From: Parelaphostrongylus tenuis
Taxonomy: Eukaryota; Nematoda; Chromadorea; Rhabditida; Metastrongylidae
Reading direction: 5' to 3'
Length of the DNA: 64,000 bases
Assembly (NCBI GenBank): GCA_019055375.1
Contig: JAHQIW010000921.1
Span: forward strand, 1 to 64,000
Each line of letters starts with the position of its first letter. The stretch's first letter is position 1. The notes beneath the pieces are model-generated. The model was not told the origin of the DNA and did not search any database. It saw only the letters and a program-made list of their open reading frames with translations. This document shows positions 43,732 to 57,343 of the stretch, one piece after another. Position numbers and translations under genes: made by a program.

Positions 43732-45745
43732 GTGAGTCCGATTTCATCTACATCTCATCAAAATGATGTGTGCATGACTCTTTTATTAACTCTACTGCAT
43801 ATTCACGTCGTCCAACTTATCCGACATTTGATCTCTTGTAATTACTCTCGGACATGCTAATTACGGTAGAATCCCATGCATAACCTTATCCGTACACACA
43901 TCACCGAATGTCGTTATCTATATAGTAAATCTCTTAGGACATCTCCATTCATTTTTTCGATCCGACATGCTTATGAGAGCGAAAGTAAGAATGAGAGTGA
44001 GTGCGACGGTGAGGGTGAATACGAGAATGAGACCGATTGGCTCACGTTGTCCAGATTCGTCGGATATTCTTTTGGTTGCATAAAAGCATGCAACATATTG
44101 TTATTGCTCGAGTTTCTGAATAAAGGCTTAGGATATCTGCTGTCGGATCGATGAGTCAGCTTGAGATGTACATCGTCAACTAAAATGGGAAAATAGCTTC
44201 AAATGTTTGACTAGTAATACAATCCACTAAATGTTGGCTTGACTCAGTGAAAGTAGCTAAATACACAATACTGTTAGATGTATGTTTATTTAAATCAAGT
44301 TTATCATCACCATTTTTGACTGAGATTCGAGAAATATAAGAAACAAGACCTGCGTGGGCAAAAGTCTGTGGGAAAGATCTATGGCGATGGGAACTTTCGC
44401 ATTGTGTTGGTAGCCTTCTGCCATTATCATCAATCATCTTAGTCAATAATCTAATGTCTATTCCCCTATTTCACAATGCTCTTTTTCTTAGGGAATTCTC
44501 CTCGATATTTAGCGCTGAGATTTTGTCCGTTACGCTATGGTAGTAAATAAACAATCTTCAGTTTGCTTATATTAACGTCCAATTATGAGATGACGACGGT
44601 CGGCACGAGCTTATGAAGTGAAAGCTCTCGGAAGTTCGTGCTCTAACTAAATCGTCGGGCCAGTGTGCACCTCTCAACAATTGATGTATGCTAATGGTGC
44701 AGGCGGTGGCGTGAGTTCGGGCATCACAGCGGGATACCTATAACCACACAATACCACAACCATAGGCAACTTAACTATGTACCTAATTAAACATTTCCGG
44801 AGTGTATATGGGTTTCTGATTTGTGTGAGCGAGTGAAATTGCGTAACAATGAGCATGAGTACCAATGAATAACCGCAGAAAACTTCCAGTACCGTAATCA
44901 TAGTCGTCACCGAAGTCCCAATCATGGCGTATCACAGCATGGATTTTAGCACCCATTATCGGGTGATTACAGTGATGAGGTCGTGGTGATCGTAAAATTC
45001 GTTCAAGATAGGGAGAGGCATAGTGCAGAAGAGCGAAAATTTCAAAGTTCCCATACTTAGGATCGTCGCCTTCTTATTGCTGTTCCATGAGCAGCTATGT
45101 GAACTCCGAAGTAACTGTATATATAACGAAGGTCAACGTTACGCTACATGAATGACCTTGGTCTTCCATTACGATCGACGTTATGACTGTTCGACGACGC
45201 TTACGGTACCGCTTACGGCTGTGTTGCGTCAACGTCAGAGATGCCGACGAGTTTCACGACTACAATGACGATGACGCTCGTTTATATAAACAAACAATAT
45301 CAGCAGTGAAAACTACAAGTACAATTCTCATCATTCAGAATGAAAAGAACTCCTGGAACGATATCGAACGGCAGAGAAGTTGGCATATGGCGCTAACTTA
45401 CATCTACAACCTAACATTTCCTCATTACATCTCGTAAGCTCATCTGTGGATTTTCTGCAGCGCCAAATTTTTTTTACCGCTTCTTTGTTTATATACTACT
45501 TGTTGATTAAGAATTATCTGGAGATAATGGACGAATGATTTGATGAGGACTGGAATCTGTTGTAATTTAAGAAGATTATCGTTCCATTAGCAACACTCGC
45601 CTAATGAGAGAGGAAAAGGCTTAGGACTCTTTATAACTGGCGATTATCCGTAGTGTATGCGCCGCGTGACAAAACATGGAAAGTCGTCTCCAGAGAAAAA
45701 TTACTCATAATGAGCTTTATCTCTAATCCCACAAGTCTGTAGATG

Positions 45746-45825
45746 CATTATTACTATTATTATTATTGTCATTACTATTATGATCAATAATATCATTACT
45801 CATATTACTACTACTATTAGTAACC
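45746..45825. repeat. Imperfect (ATT)n / (ACT)n microsatellite
   Basis: Trinucleotide units ATT, ACT and ATC with scattered substitutions across about 80 bp, in the first kal-1 intron. Confidence 0.75.
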
Positions 45826-46894
45826 TTTTTACATCTCTTAGTGATTTTTTGAAATTTACAAGATTAAAGCAGATATTTTGACAAATTCACTTTTTTGAAT
45901 AATTTTGAGCCTTTATCACTTTTCTTTGGCCATTTTTGAGCACATATTTTGGTTGAAACGCAGTTTTGTTTAGTGAAAAAAATTTTTTTTTGTAAAATTC
46001 AGTCATTGATCGAAATTAGTGTTTTATGAGACCTCAGCAATCACATTACTTCATAACGCGTATTAAGTCGCATGCTTCATTAGAAAAATCATTAGTAGAA
46101 GCATAAAAAAGAAAGGATGACGTATAATGAGGTTTTTAGCAATATCGAAATGTTCTTTATTAGGTAACTTTTGTCGGAATGTTCGAAAAACTTGCTCATC
46201 TCATTGCGCTATAAAGTACTATGGACTATCCACAAAGTGGAAGAGTTTCATAAAGATTTATTTATGCAGAAGCGTCAGATTCAGAAAATAAATAGCACTG
46301 ACGCTGTTTCGTCTGACGAACGTTTTCACAGACGAACTTCGTCCACTTCAGTTCGTCTGGAGCGGTTTTGATTTGGTTCGCCATAGATGGAAAGTTCTGA
46401 CTAAAGTCGTAGTAATGCTTAGAGCAACGTACCTCATCGTTAACCTGGTGGCCGCGACTGACAAGCTTTGATCGTTTTACGGCGAACGGTTTGCATAGGG
46501 TCACGCCTGAAGGTGCGCCGTCGCGTGTCCGCCTTTTATCATCCGACGACGTGCCGTCGCAGACACGATCGATCATCTCGGTAGACGATTGACTCTATCA
46601 ATGTGTAATGTACTCAATCTATCCAAAAGATTAACTGGGCTATTACGGTAGCAGGTCCGACAACGATTTCAAAGACCAAGAGACACTCTGTGATGAGGTT
46701 GCTACTATAGTTAGAGCGTTGCTTGTTATTTAGCTAGTTTTCGAATAGAAAAAAGCAGTTAAGAATCCGTCGATCGCCTTTAGAGGCGCTAATGAGGCCT
46801 TCACGTAATAATCAGTGGCTAGAATTGACTAGAAAATGGGGTGGATAAGCTTGAGAATGATCAGTTACACACTCTTACACATATCTACGGCCTC

Positions 46895-47075
46895 TCCAAA
46901 GCTCTGTTATGACACTCATCAGTGACAGTGGACATACGTTTCGGCCTTTTGGCCTCATCAAAAGCGCGGTGCCGTTCGGCTCAGGCAATCCCTTTGTAGG
47001 GATGAGTATATCTTCTACGTTTGAACAAATCGACGTCGAATTAGATACGGTGAATTATTGGAGGTTAATTGAAAT
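46895..47075 (+). repeat. MITE copy (family of 7765 and 17406), one arm
   Basis: Reads CTCTGTTATGACACTCATCAG, GTGGACATACGTTTCGGCC, GGCCTCATC, GCGGTGCCGTTCGGCTCAGGCAATCCC, then AAATCGACGTCGAATTAG: the same ordered blocks as the other members. The opposite arm was not found. Confidence 0.55.
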
Positions 47076-49460
47076 TGAAAAATTTTAAGCGATATCTTAA
47101 AAAGCAGTCGAATATACAGATCAGTTACTTAGTTAAACAGCAGAAACTTCAATCTTCCGTTTCCCATACTTTTTTATACTGAAAACCCAGAAATGTAAGG
47201 TGTTACAGTGTTTTGTCAAGACAATAGTGACAAATAAAAAAGCAATAAAAAAAAGTCATCTGAGTTCAACCGATTACAACGTTAACAGTCTGTGCTCTGT
47301 TGATTCTTGAAAATTCCTTGTTATCGGACTGTCTCAAAATTCTCTTTAAAACGCTTCAAATGCTCCTATGTGTGTTTGGCTAACATAAAAAGGCACGTTA
47401 TTTGGCGCGCTTATGTGCCTTTGTGAGACCCACAGCGAAAATCACAACTTGACTTGAGTGTGTACCGGAAGCTTTTTAATCTCCCTAAAGGCTACATAAT
47501 TACATATGCGAACGTCGAGGTGTTTTTTCGCAGTTGCGCCGGTACTAAAATATCCACAATTTGGCGCTGAGCATCAGTTTCGACCTTCCAACGTCAATTT
47601 TTTTTTCCGCAACGGTTATGCTTGACGTGGTTAACGGCTGAGAATTAAAGTAATCAGTATCTGCGAAGAAGTTTGAGACCTTTTTGCAGCAGGGGATAGA
47701 AATCGCCAAGATTCGAGGAAATCGCAGACCAAAAAGGGTTGGATTTCTGGCCGGTTTTGAACAATGTAGCCTCCAAATTTGCGATAGCTATGGGCTAATG
47801 GGCTGTAGAAATCGGAAAAAGGAGGAAATTCAATAGTTCTGTTATTAATTATTTAAAATCTATCTAGGAATCGTCTAGAACTTTCATTTCGACTGAAAAC
47901 GTTTCCAGGAACTCATATACGGTATGTCGCTAAGTGCTTCGAGATTTTTGAACCGGTGCCGGTGTTTCAATTTCATTTTTCAGAGATAAACGAAATCAAC
48001 GAATATAAATTTGTTCATTTCAACTAGCTTCACCAATCATCTGACCTTATCAATCGTTGTGACACTGCCATCACCATTCTCGTCTCGATATAGAAATTTC
48101 TTTTGAACTTCACCTGTGAATGAGTAGAGCAGGTTTCTCATCATTATACGTTATAAGTGTGAGTGAACGTCCTTGTAATTTCTATCTACCATCGTAATTA
48201 TAGTGATCCTGTAATTTGCTGAGAATCTTCGTCATCGGATGAACGGACGGACGGCGTTCCTTGTAGTTCAATGTTTATTGAGAAGGGGCCACTAGTACTC
48301 GAGAAACGATTTGTTCAATATATCCTAGTAATTAAACCCGGGATAATTAGCAGCGCGTGCTTACATATTAGAGCTCAAGGGTAAAGACTGGCCACATGAT
48401 TGAAGCATCCTCTAATAATAGTCGTAATGATAGAAACAATAATGTAAAAATAACAATGGCAATAATAGCGATACGATAGAACATGTAAAAACGGCATGTT
48501 AATAGTAACTGAGCCCTTCACTACCTAAATGCCCAGCAGAACACCCAATCATTGGTGATTTTGTCTTCTTCACGAAAACGAAGAAGAAGCATGGAAATCT
48601 TCTGGAAAATATATCTTTTTATTTATATTTTTATCGGCAAGTGTTTGTTGTATGTATTCAAGCAACTACCAACTTAATGTACTCGCTTTCAAAATTGTTA
48701 CTAAATGCAATGAAGTATGTCGTACAAGATAATTTGTTTAAATGCTTTGACAGTGAATTAGTTTATTATTAGAGATCCTTCCATTATAATTGTGCCTTAG
48801 GTGTTTATCAAGATATCCAGTTTATTTTATATGAGTTAAAAATAAAGACAACGGTTCACTAAGACATATCTTTCGATTATTGACGGCAACAGCACCATCT
48901 TAAGCGTGGCCTTTTTTCACTTATCACTTTATCGCCTTGTTGGATCCGTACCACAGCTTTTTTATTGCGTGGGTCCCAGTATTTCTATCATCCAATTCGT
49001 CTCCTCGCGCTTATAGCCTGATGAGGATTTGTTACCTTTAAGAGCGTCGTAGAATACTAGTTGACCACATGTTTTGGCAACCTCAAAAATATTAGGCTGG
49101 AGAGTTCTGTGGGGCGTTCGTTATAGATTGTCGTAGTGTTGAGGAGTATGGGGGACCAATCCTGCGTCGAGCCATACCGAGCATCATTAGCCTCTAGGCC
49201 ACAAATCTGTCGTAGCCATTTGTGGAGAAGAAAATTTTGTTTTTTATGAAAAGATCATGTCCTTTCGAACTTAGCTGCTCGGTTTTGTTACGTCAGGAAA
49301 TCATCTAGTGAACACTTTTATGGTCCTTCTGAAACAGTTGCTCTGTTGGAATTCGATTACTACCAACAACATAAGTGATGAATACTGTTATGATCTCCTG
49401 TGGAACAGCTGTTCGTGGAAATTTGAGTAGCTTCAGGCGTACCTGATGCCGGTGTGGATG

Positions 49461-49780
49461 TTACAATGTGTACGGCGCAGCTGCCACATGTCTATGTTCT
49501 TTTGTTCCTACGTTGTAGGGAACACTTCTTAGCGTGTTGCTCAAATCAAACCCACCACCACGACAGGTGACCCACCACCTCCTATAAATCACTGCTGCGA
49601 AAACATTTCCCACTGTTGAATATCCAACAGAGCAACCGCACAATCTGCGAAACAAAGTACTCCACATCCACATCATCCACTTAGAGACAAAGAGCTTCCT
49701 CATCGTGGTTTGCACATTCGAAGGCAAAATGCCCCCGGACTGTTATATCCGGGAAGTAAAGTGCAAAGATCCTGCAAATT
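49461..49780 (-). other. Open, GC-richer segment in the kal-1 intron
   Basis: After an acceptor-like AAATTTGCAG at 49774, one - frame reads FPDITVRGHFAFECANHDEEALCL, a TAA, then VDDVDVEYFVSQIVRLLCW to a second stop near 49580. A second - frame is open for 88 codons (49727-49461). This resembles the remains of a coding exon with a premature stop. I could not assign a family. A nested old pseudogene is possible. Confidence 0.25.
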
Positions 49781-50020
49781 TTATCCTAATATTTCGTAAA
49801 AACAGCTTATACTTATCAGACACTTCGTAGCGGTTCATTAAAACGTGTTTTATGAGGGGGAGTTTAGAGTTGTTTTGCTGACTTAAATGACCTTGCAATC
49901 TACAATACTTACTAATAGCAAGGACTGTTCACTTACTCATTTAACATTATTCTTATAAACACATGATTCTTCCTTGGAAAATGTTCTAGGAGATTTGTTT
50001 TTTGCAATTATTAAATGATT

Positions 50021-50382
50021 TGGGTTGGTGCAAAAGTAATTGCTGTGCAGAGACCGCAGTCGCTTTAATAATCTGCTTCGAGTGATGAGAATGGTAGAAT
50101 GGTCTACTTTCAGTTGTTCTGAAGCATTTCGTATTGTCCTAAAGCATCAGCTTTGATCATTGCTTTTTCCACGTCATCCGATGACATTAATACCGAAGTA
50201 ATTGCGGTTTATGCATTCTTGGAATGCTTTCCCTTTACGAAACTTCTTCAACCACCGCTGTAGTGTACGTTCGTTAGCAGTTTGTGGGCCAAATACGTAG
50301 TTAATGTTGTGAGCTATCTCAGCTGCTTTACAGCTCATTCTGAATTCACGGTTTAAAACCGCCATAACTTTTGCACCACCTA
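50021..50382 (-). mobile_element. Internally deleted mariner element
   Basis: The left end reads TGGGTTGGTGCAAAAGTAAT and the right end, reverse-complemented, TAGGTGGTGCAAAAGTTATGG. Both match the canonical mariner TIR (GGTTGGTGCAAAAGTAATTGC). From the right end inwards, a - frame (50386-50174) encodes the helix-turn-helix of the transposase: FRMSCKAAEIAHNIN, then FGPQTANERTLQRWLKKFRKG. After a frameshift it reaches VDHSTI and then runs straight into the left TIR. The catalytic domain has been deleted, leaving a ~360-bp MITE-like derivative that could move only in trans. Its ends are better preserved than those of the relic at 14826. Confidence 0.85.
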
Positions 50383-51179
50383 GCATTCATTCCGTAGTCT
50401 AAATTCAATATAGAATAAACAGCAATTTGATGTTATCCAGAAAATTATGTACCAATATCAAGCGGCGCATTTCTAAAGCATAAACCTCATTTACTTTTTC
50501 AACAACCTTATAGCTATATAGGAGCAAATCGAATTACCGATTTTTATTAAGCGATGCCTAAAATCAAAGAATCTCATTACTGACTTCGTTAGAATATTTG
50601 AACTAAATTATATTGACTTTTAGATGCTTTATTAACTGACAATCAATAGAAAAGTGCACAAGGAAAACTGTTGAGTGAATCGAGCATGCCGTGATATCAG
50701 TGCTTCGTCATGGACTAAATGAACACGTTATCTTAACGGACGCGTAAAGTGTCTTCTAGCCCACTTCAGTTCTCAATTTCGCAATTCATGGCGCAATAAA
50801 ACACAGCATTAAGCCGATCATTCCAATTTTTGCAGATTTGTTATAATACACCGAGGAATGCTACCAAGGTGCCCATGGGGTGAACGGCTAGGGTGAGAAT
50901 TGAACGAAATTTAGCACGGAAATAATTGACGTCTTGAGTTGATTTCCTTTTAGCCAGTTTCCTAGGAAACCCAAGAATCGAGCTGTGAATTACTGAAGTG
51001 CTTTATTATAACGGAAAAATACTGCAGAAAAGAAATGAGCACAGAAAAAGAAAAGAAATTACCAAGCTCAGATGAAAAATAGGATCAGGAGAAGACCTCG
51101 AAAGAAGCTAAAAGTACCTCGAATTGACTATGTTTGAGACGCTTAAAAATTCAGTATAGTCTGTTAGAATGTTTGAGTG

Positions 51180-51295
51180 CACTGTAGGGCATATGGTGAG
51201 ACGTGATAGCACGCCGAAACGTACTCAGACCACAAGAGATGCCATACCAGACCTATGAAAAGCTCAAAACATCCTCCTAGGCTATGTAGAAACTT
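51180..51295 (-). repeat. MITE end fragment
   Basis: The reverse complement reads CTAGGAGGATGTTTTGAGCTTTTCATAGGTCTGGTATGGCA, TGGTCTGAGTACGTTTCGGCGTGC, matching the outer ~100 bp of the MITE at 7765. Internal and opposite parts are missing. Confidence 0.55.
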
Positions 51296-53679
51296 CAGAC
51301 AATCACAATAATATGAAGGAAGTACAAAGAGAATAAATTGCCTTAGAGTAGCATAATAAGAGACAATTAAAATCGAAAATCTGTGTCGTCTATATCACTT
51401 TTTCAAATTATAATAACAACATGCGCATTGTGTGACTTTTTTTCCTTTCCGTTGCCATAGAGTAGCAGAAACAGATAACCTCCTGTGTTTACACACAAAA
51501 CTCTAACTACGCAGCAATCAAACAAACTACGCCGTAGTAATTTTGATGTCATGAAAATATCCGAAATTCCCACGTCGTTACGGTAGAGTAGTTCTACCGA
51601 AGCGCCTCATGAACTCGTAAATTAGGCGTTAAGCTCTTCACGTCGCACTACCGTAACGAGCCGGTTCTCATCGCTCGGCCGGCCGTAGTGGCGACGACGC
51701 CGACGACGATGCGCAAACTTCGTCCGTCAACGTCCGTCGCTGTCGTTAATCAGTCATGCCTATCACGACGCTGCTGATGATAGTGACGTTTTCCTAAGAT
51801 GCGAATCTCCCCATAAAATGGCCAATTGTAAATCTTGCTTCAAATTCGATCGTTCCCACAGATAATGTCGTTGACGTTTTCCCCGCACGACTTAGTTAAG
51901 GTTAATGGACCGCAGACAGAAGTGAAGCTATTGAGGGCGATCGCATCTGCTCCGAAATGAAGCTAAGTAATAAAAACTAAGAGCATACAATATGACGCAA
52001 CACTGGAAAGAATTGATTGTACATTTGTTCAATAAAGCTCTTGGAAAAGTTCAAAAGGTGAAAATCTCGACAACATTACACTAAACATAATGGCTCCTGT
52101 AATTTGATTTGGTAATCTGAAGTGCGCTAAATCGATGTTTTAATTTCCAAAAAGTTTACGGAGTTACCATGATTGTGAAGAGTAGCCGAAACTATTATGC
52201 TCTTCTGACTAAAAGTAAGAATGAGCTGAACAACATTCATAACCTTGATCCTGTAGCATTTTCTCATTTCGAAAGAGATCTTTGGAATTTTTATCTGCAT
52301 CAAGCGCTTCATTGCACCAGAAAAATTTCTTACCATCTAAAATTACATGAATCTGGATAAAGTTATATTGCATTTCTTCATGAAAACGAATAGTCGCCGA
52401 CAAGGCTTGATAAATAATCTCATCTTGAGCGTGCTAAACTTTTCTGCTGAATTTTATTATGCTCAAAAAGTCGCTGCCTAAACTTCGATTAATCGTTCGT
52501 ATGGTGGGTAGAACGTGAGTAGAGCGATTGACTACGATTTATGGTCCGTAAAAGGTTATAGGAAAAAAGTAGAGTGCGAGGTCAGCCGAACATAAATATT
52601 GTAGCGGATGAATAAAATGAGTCAGAGATCTTGTTAGTTTCTTGTTCGATATATCTTCTAAAATATGCGATTCAATAGAAAAACAAGTCGTTCTGTTCAA
52701 ATAGATCGTATCTTCGTATAATCTTTGTGACCTTGTCGACTGTGCTTAAATTCATTTATTTATCTCAACACTTTGACAGTTGATGCGATCACATGTTCCA
52801 CGACGCGACTAACCAAATCCGCCACTCTGGCGCCACTGTATCGTTCGACTCATGTTGTGGCTTTAATTTATAAAGCTTCTAAGATATGTTCATTTTTGCA
52901 CTAATGCTGCATTATTTCCCCGTTTTCAACCTCTCCTTTCAACGGTTTACTTCCCTATGTTTCAAAATGTTTTTTATTCAATTTTCCGTAGAGGTCACTG
53001 CTTTTTACTTTCATTCTAGAGTTGTATTTCCATCTTGTTCTCTTTCTTCCATTCACCAACTCATTCGTCTCTCTTGGAATATCTGCCAGAGACCTCCATA
53101 ACCTACATGATGTTTGTTGTTCCGTTGTGGATACGGGTTGTCTCCGTCATGAATATTGCCATAGAGGGACTATTGTGCTTTCTCAATAGACCACGAGTCG
53201 ACCTCCTGATGATGGGGGATATGTGTAGAGACGAGAGGTCCACTCAGCCTTCACACACCCATCAACATCCGGAAACCTCCATCATCGCGCTCATATCTCA
53301 AGTAGGTGTTAGAACAGGTCGAAAATACGGAATAGTAGTAAAAGATACAGAATTGTCATTTGCCTGAGTTTTTGAAAGAATGCTAGAGAACTCGAAAGAC
53401 GTCATAGGGCAAACCTCTTGGAGAACGCACATCTTAGCAACGCTACCTGAAGAGCTGAATGGTCCAAATTCGAGATTAGATTATGTGGCGGTGACGAAGA
53501 TCAGCTAAAAAATAAATAAGGGATATCCTTACAACTTTTAAGGAAGAAATTGGTATCAGATATCCCTTCAGAAAAGGAAGAGCGACAATTTTGACATCAT
53601 ACCTTTTGTATCGAGTGTTTCCTGAAACCTTGCTCAAATTTCCATGTGCCTGATAGTAATTTTTGAGCCATACATGAGA

Positions 53680-53755
53680 TCTGTTATGGGCACTTATTAC
53701 AGTGTGAGGCACGTGTTTCAGCCTTTAAGCCTCGTCAGTTGCACGGAATGAATTC
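53680..53755 (+). repeat. Short repeat block related to the MITE ends
   Basis: GAGATCTGTTATGGGCACTTATTACAGTGTGAGGCACGTGTTTCAGCC, then AAGCCTCGTCAGT. A similar block occurs at 16550-16600 (CGTCTGTTATAGGCACTTATACGGTGCAATACACGTGTTCAGG). Both look like ends of one element subfamily. Confidence 0.4.
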
Positions 53756-55374
53756 AGTGTTTTTTTTTGCATATTTATGGCACTTTTTATTATTGATAAA
53801 TCTTACAAAATTTTGACACTGAGAATCATACTAATTTCATAGGATCGCATATCACTGAAAATGTCTTTGCTGCAATGCAATCAGTTGAATTCATTGAAAC
53901 AACTTCGACTCACAGTTACTTCGCCTTGCTGTAAGTATAAGTGAAAATTTGCTCTTTTCTATAGAAATTTATACATTGAAACCGTTGAAGATGATTCTCG
54001 TCTCATTGATTTAGGTTAGGTATCGTATGCATGAAAGGGAACGCCTCTAAGTGTTTCTGATGTAACTTTAATGCTATTAATCCGCTTAGTCAAGGTATTT
54101 GATGCAATTCTTTGACGAATACCGCCGTCGTCGTCGTCACTGTCGTCGCAGATGTTGCACCACTTTGTCTTGTCAGGGTTGCTCACCTTTAGACTATTTG
54201 CTCACCTTGATTACTGTAGCGTTTGTATGTTTGAAGGCGAAGGGGCTAACCACGAATAAGAGCTGAGACACTCGCACGCATATGAAGGACACTTGAACGC
54301 AAAGCTAGCGAGAGAATGCGTATGTCTCTGTTTCATTCACTATTGGTAATGGATACTCGATCTTACGGTGTATTTCTTGAAGAGAACCTACGTATACATC
54401 GTTGCACAATATTTTGATAATAACAGATCGCTTCTTTGCTTTTGCTAGGAAAAAATATTTCCATCAACCTTAATTGCTGTTTTTCAAGGTCCTACACTTC
54501 AACAAGTTCGTAACTTGATTAAGTGGAGAACACAATCATTGTAGCACTGCATGAAACTAACAAAGAGACTACTACCACGCTAACAATACGTATCGATCGC
54601 TATCGGCTTTTTTTTTAACTAATTTTGGTGGAAGTAGCTGGGACTCTTTGGACAGTAGAAAACTATTCATACTAAATACATTGAGATGTAATGTAATCAA
54701 AGTGCACTAAAAACGCTCATGCAGTCGTTAGTGATTAAAATAATAAAAAGGCTGCCGTATTCTGATGTGGGTAATAAATCTTAGACACAATGTCAAAAAA
54801 GTCGACTCGTATGCAATTTGAACGATGGCTAGCTGAACGAAATACCATCTTTGAAGGTGGCAGCCTATTATTAGCCAACAATCGGCCGAGACGATGGCGT
54901 AGACCGAACATTAGCTAACCACGATTTCATAAAGGGACCATGAATTCATTGCGCTACAGAGCCTCTTTGCGAATCAGCGCGCCACTCTTCTGAAGAGTTT
55001 AATGGACGTTACTTTGTTTCGTAGAATGCGCAGTGTGAAGTGTTCAACCTCATTATTCACTCAGTTCATAAGATTTTAAAAGTGTCGAATGATTATCGTC
55101 ACGCACCCTGAATGCTCAAATGGACCATTAACTAATACTTGGATAGCCTAAATTTGATAATAAAGCATATAAATGAGGAATCACCCTTTATAAGAGGCAA
55201 TAAGTTCATCGGCTTTATATGAATCTCCAAGATAACCTCTTACGAGTTCCACAGGAATTTGAAGAACTTCTTAGACTGATTAAGGTGACGATCTTCTTGT
55301 TGTAGTTAAAAGGTGCTTAGACTAATGAGGTTACAATTAACGAAGATAATTCGATGCTAGGTGAGATGAGATAG

Positions 55375-55550
55375 TAATAGCGAGACGGGGAAAGAGAAAG
55401 TGGAAGAGGATTATAGAGCGAAAGGGAAAGAAAATGAGGAAGCGAAGAGGAGAGAAATGAAGAAAGAGAGAAACGGAGAGATAGAGGATAAGAGGGAAAA
55501 GGAAGAGCAGGAAAAAGAGAGAGTATAGAAAGAGAGGAAATGAGAGGCGA
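55375..55550 (+). repeat. AG-rich low-complexity tract
   Basis: Almost pure purine on + (AGAGAAAG, GGAAGAGG and similar units). The 86-codon Ser/Leu/Pro-rich - strand frame over it is a composition artefact. Confidence 0.75.
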
Positions 55551-57255
55551 AGACACGCATTTACGTGGAATCCACACGAAGTGCCAGGTGTTTCTCTATT
55601 GCCGAATGGCTTGTATTACGTATGCCGACGATAGAAATTAGTGTCGATTATCGCCAAATACGCCAATCGTCGCCCGTTTGGTGTAGTGTTGCATTGTACG
55701 GCGTGAAAATGTAGCTAACTAGTTGTGCGTTCAAAGCAAAAGAAATCGTGAAATCATTGGAAGCCCAGACAGGCCCATCGATACCGTACTATTCAAATCG
55801 ATCTGACTATCATAACTTCATTTTTTTGTTCTGTTCGGTATCTGAACGAACGAATGAAGGGTCAGCAGTCGATTGCTTTCCTGAGAGTACATTACGCACC
55901 TGAGTCCACTAAGCATCACAGAGGTAAGTGAATACATATTTGAGGAATAGAATAGTCTGCGGAAACCTGCAGTTCTACCAAATCACTCTTTTTCCCCTTC
56001 TGAACTTTTTTCTACAGAGAGAGATGTTTGGTTCGGTTGAGGTACGAGATCAAACCAAGGTCTATGTGTATCTTGCAGTGTATATTCAACCACAAAGCCA
56101 CGCGTGTCCCTGTATGAGCCGATATGATTAGAGCTGATGGCAGTGATACATGACTAACCATGAGATTGTTGGCCGATAGATATTTTGTTGGTTGGCCGAC
56201 AGAAGGCATACACGCTTAGGGTTACAATTTTCCTTTCATAACTTCCGTCCTTTTCATATCAAATCCATCTGGAAATTTCATATTTTTAGAAAATGATCGG
56301 TAAATGTTGAAAGCTATGACTTCTTCGCATTGTATTCTATCTATAGTGACGATATATCTAACTTGTTGTAACCTCGAATCATCTTCACGGTCAGAGAAAG
56401 TGACACTTAATCTGAACTGAGTGGTGTTCATACTATTTTTCTCGCATCGGTGTGGACAAGGTCGAACGGCCCACTTTGTTAACAGTGTGATTTCCGACAT
56501 CGATGGTTCCCCTTAAAAACCTCTTTTTAGGATTCAGAATCTCTTGAATGAGATGGAGCAGATGTACGTTGGTATTGCGAATTTTGGGCAGAAGCAATTT
56601 GCCGTCCGATTCCCATCGTTCATGTTTGGCTCCAGTTGTGGTTCATTTTTCAAATCTCGATTGAGAAAAAAAAGGCAACCGCTAATCAATCATCTAGTGG
56701 TGTGTGATTGGCGCATCCGTTGGTAGTGAACGACATCGGTCAGCTTTATATGGCGGTACCGTATTCATCATCAAGACCACGCTTCATTACTGCTATGTCG
56801 TATGCTGTGATATATACGAATTCATTATGCATGCGCCGAAAACGGTGATAAATCGCAATACTGGCCAAGAGAATCGTGTGAACAGCATTTTTCTTACAAT
56901 ACTTCTGATTTTGAGATTAACAGATTTTAGAAATCAATTAGTGAAATAATGAAGGGAAATAGCTATCCAGAACCGAAAATGTCTCCTGTTTTGAAATCCT
57001 CAATAAAAGAGGAGGTCCAGAGACGCCTAAAACGTAGCGAGAAATCGTCAAGACACCGAGAGAAGCTGCCTTCAATGAGCAGACATCGGCTTAGCATCAA
57101 ATCACAGTCCTTGCGAAGTTATTGACATTTTCTGAAGAGTCCTATATCGTATCACTGACGACTTTATCTCAATTACTCGATGATTCATAGTAGTAGATGA
57201 TTCATGCAATACTGCAAATTATAGTTTTCCCATCGTCCAAATTAAAGGATTCATT

Positions 57256-57343
57256 ATTGACCGTACTCGTACTAAAGAGTTATGCCAATCGGTTTCCATA
57301 TTGACCGTACTCGTACTAAAGAGTTATGCCAATCGGTTTCCAT
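57256..57343. repeat. Exact 44-bp tandem duplication
   Basis: 57256-57299 and 57300-57343 are identical (starting ATTGACCGTACTCGTACTAA). No other copy is seen in the window. Identity implies a recent replication-slippage or assembly event. Confidence 0.9.

Noticed and set aside
49461..49780. GILT-type thiol reductase
   Set aside because: FECANHDEEALCL only loosely resembles the family pattern; no CxxC or the other conserved cysteines.
53035..53367. 110-codon + ORF with a hydrophobic stretch
   Set aside because: No motif or splice signals; position inside the kal-1 intron and overlapping open frames suggest chance.
55317..55577. 86-codon - ORF
   Set aside because: Translation of the AG-rich tract.
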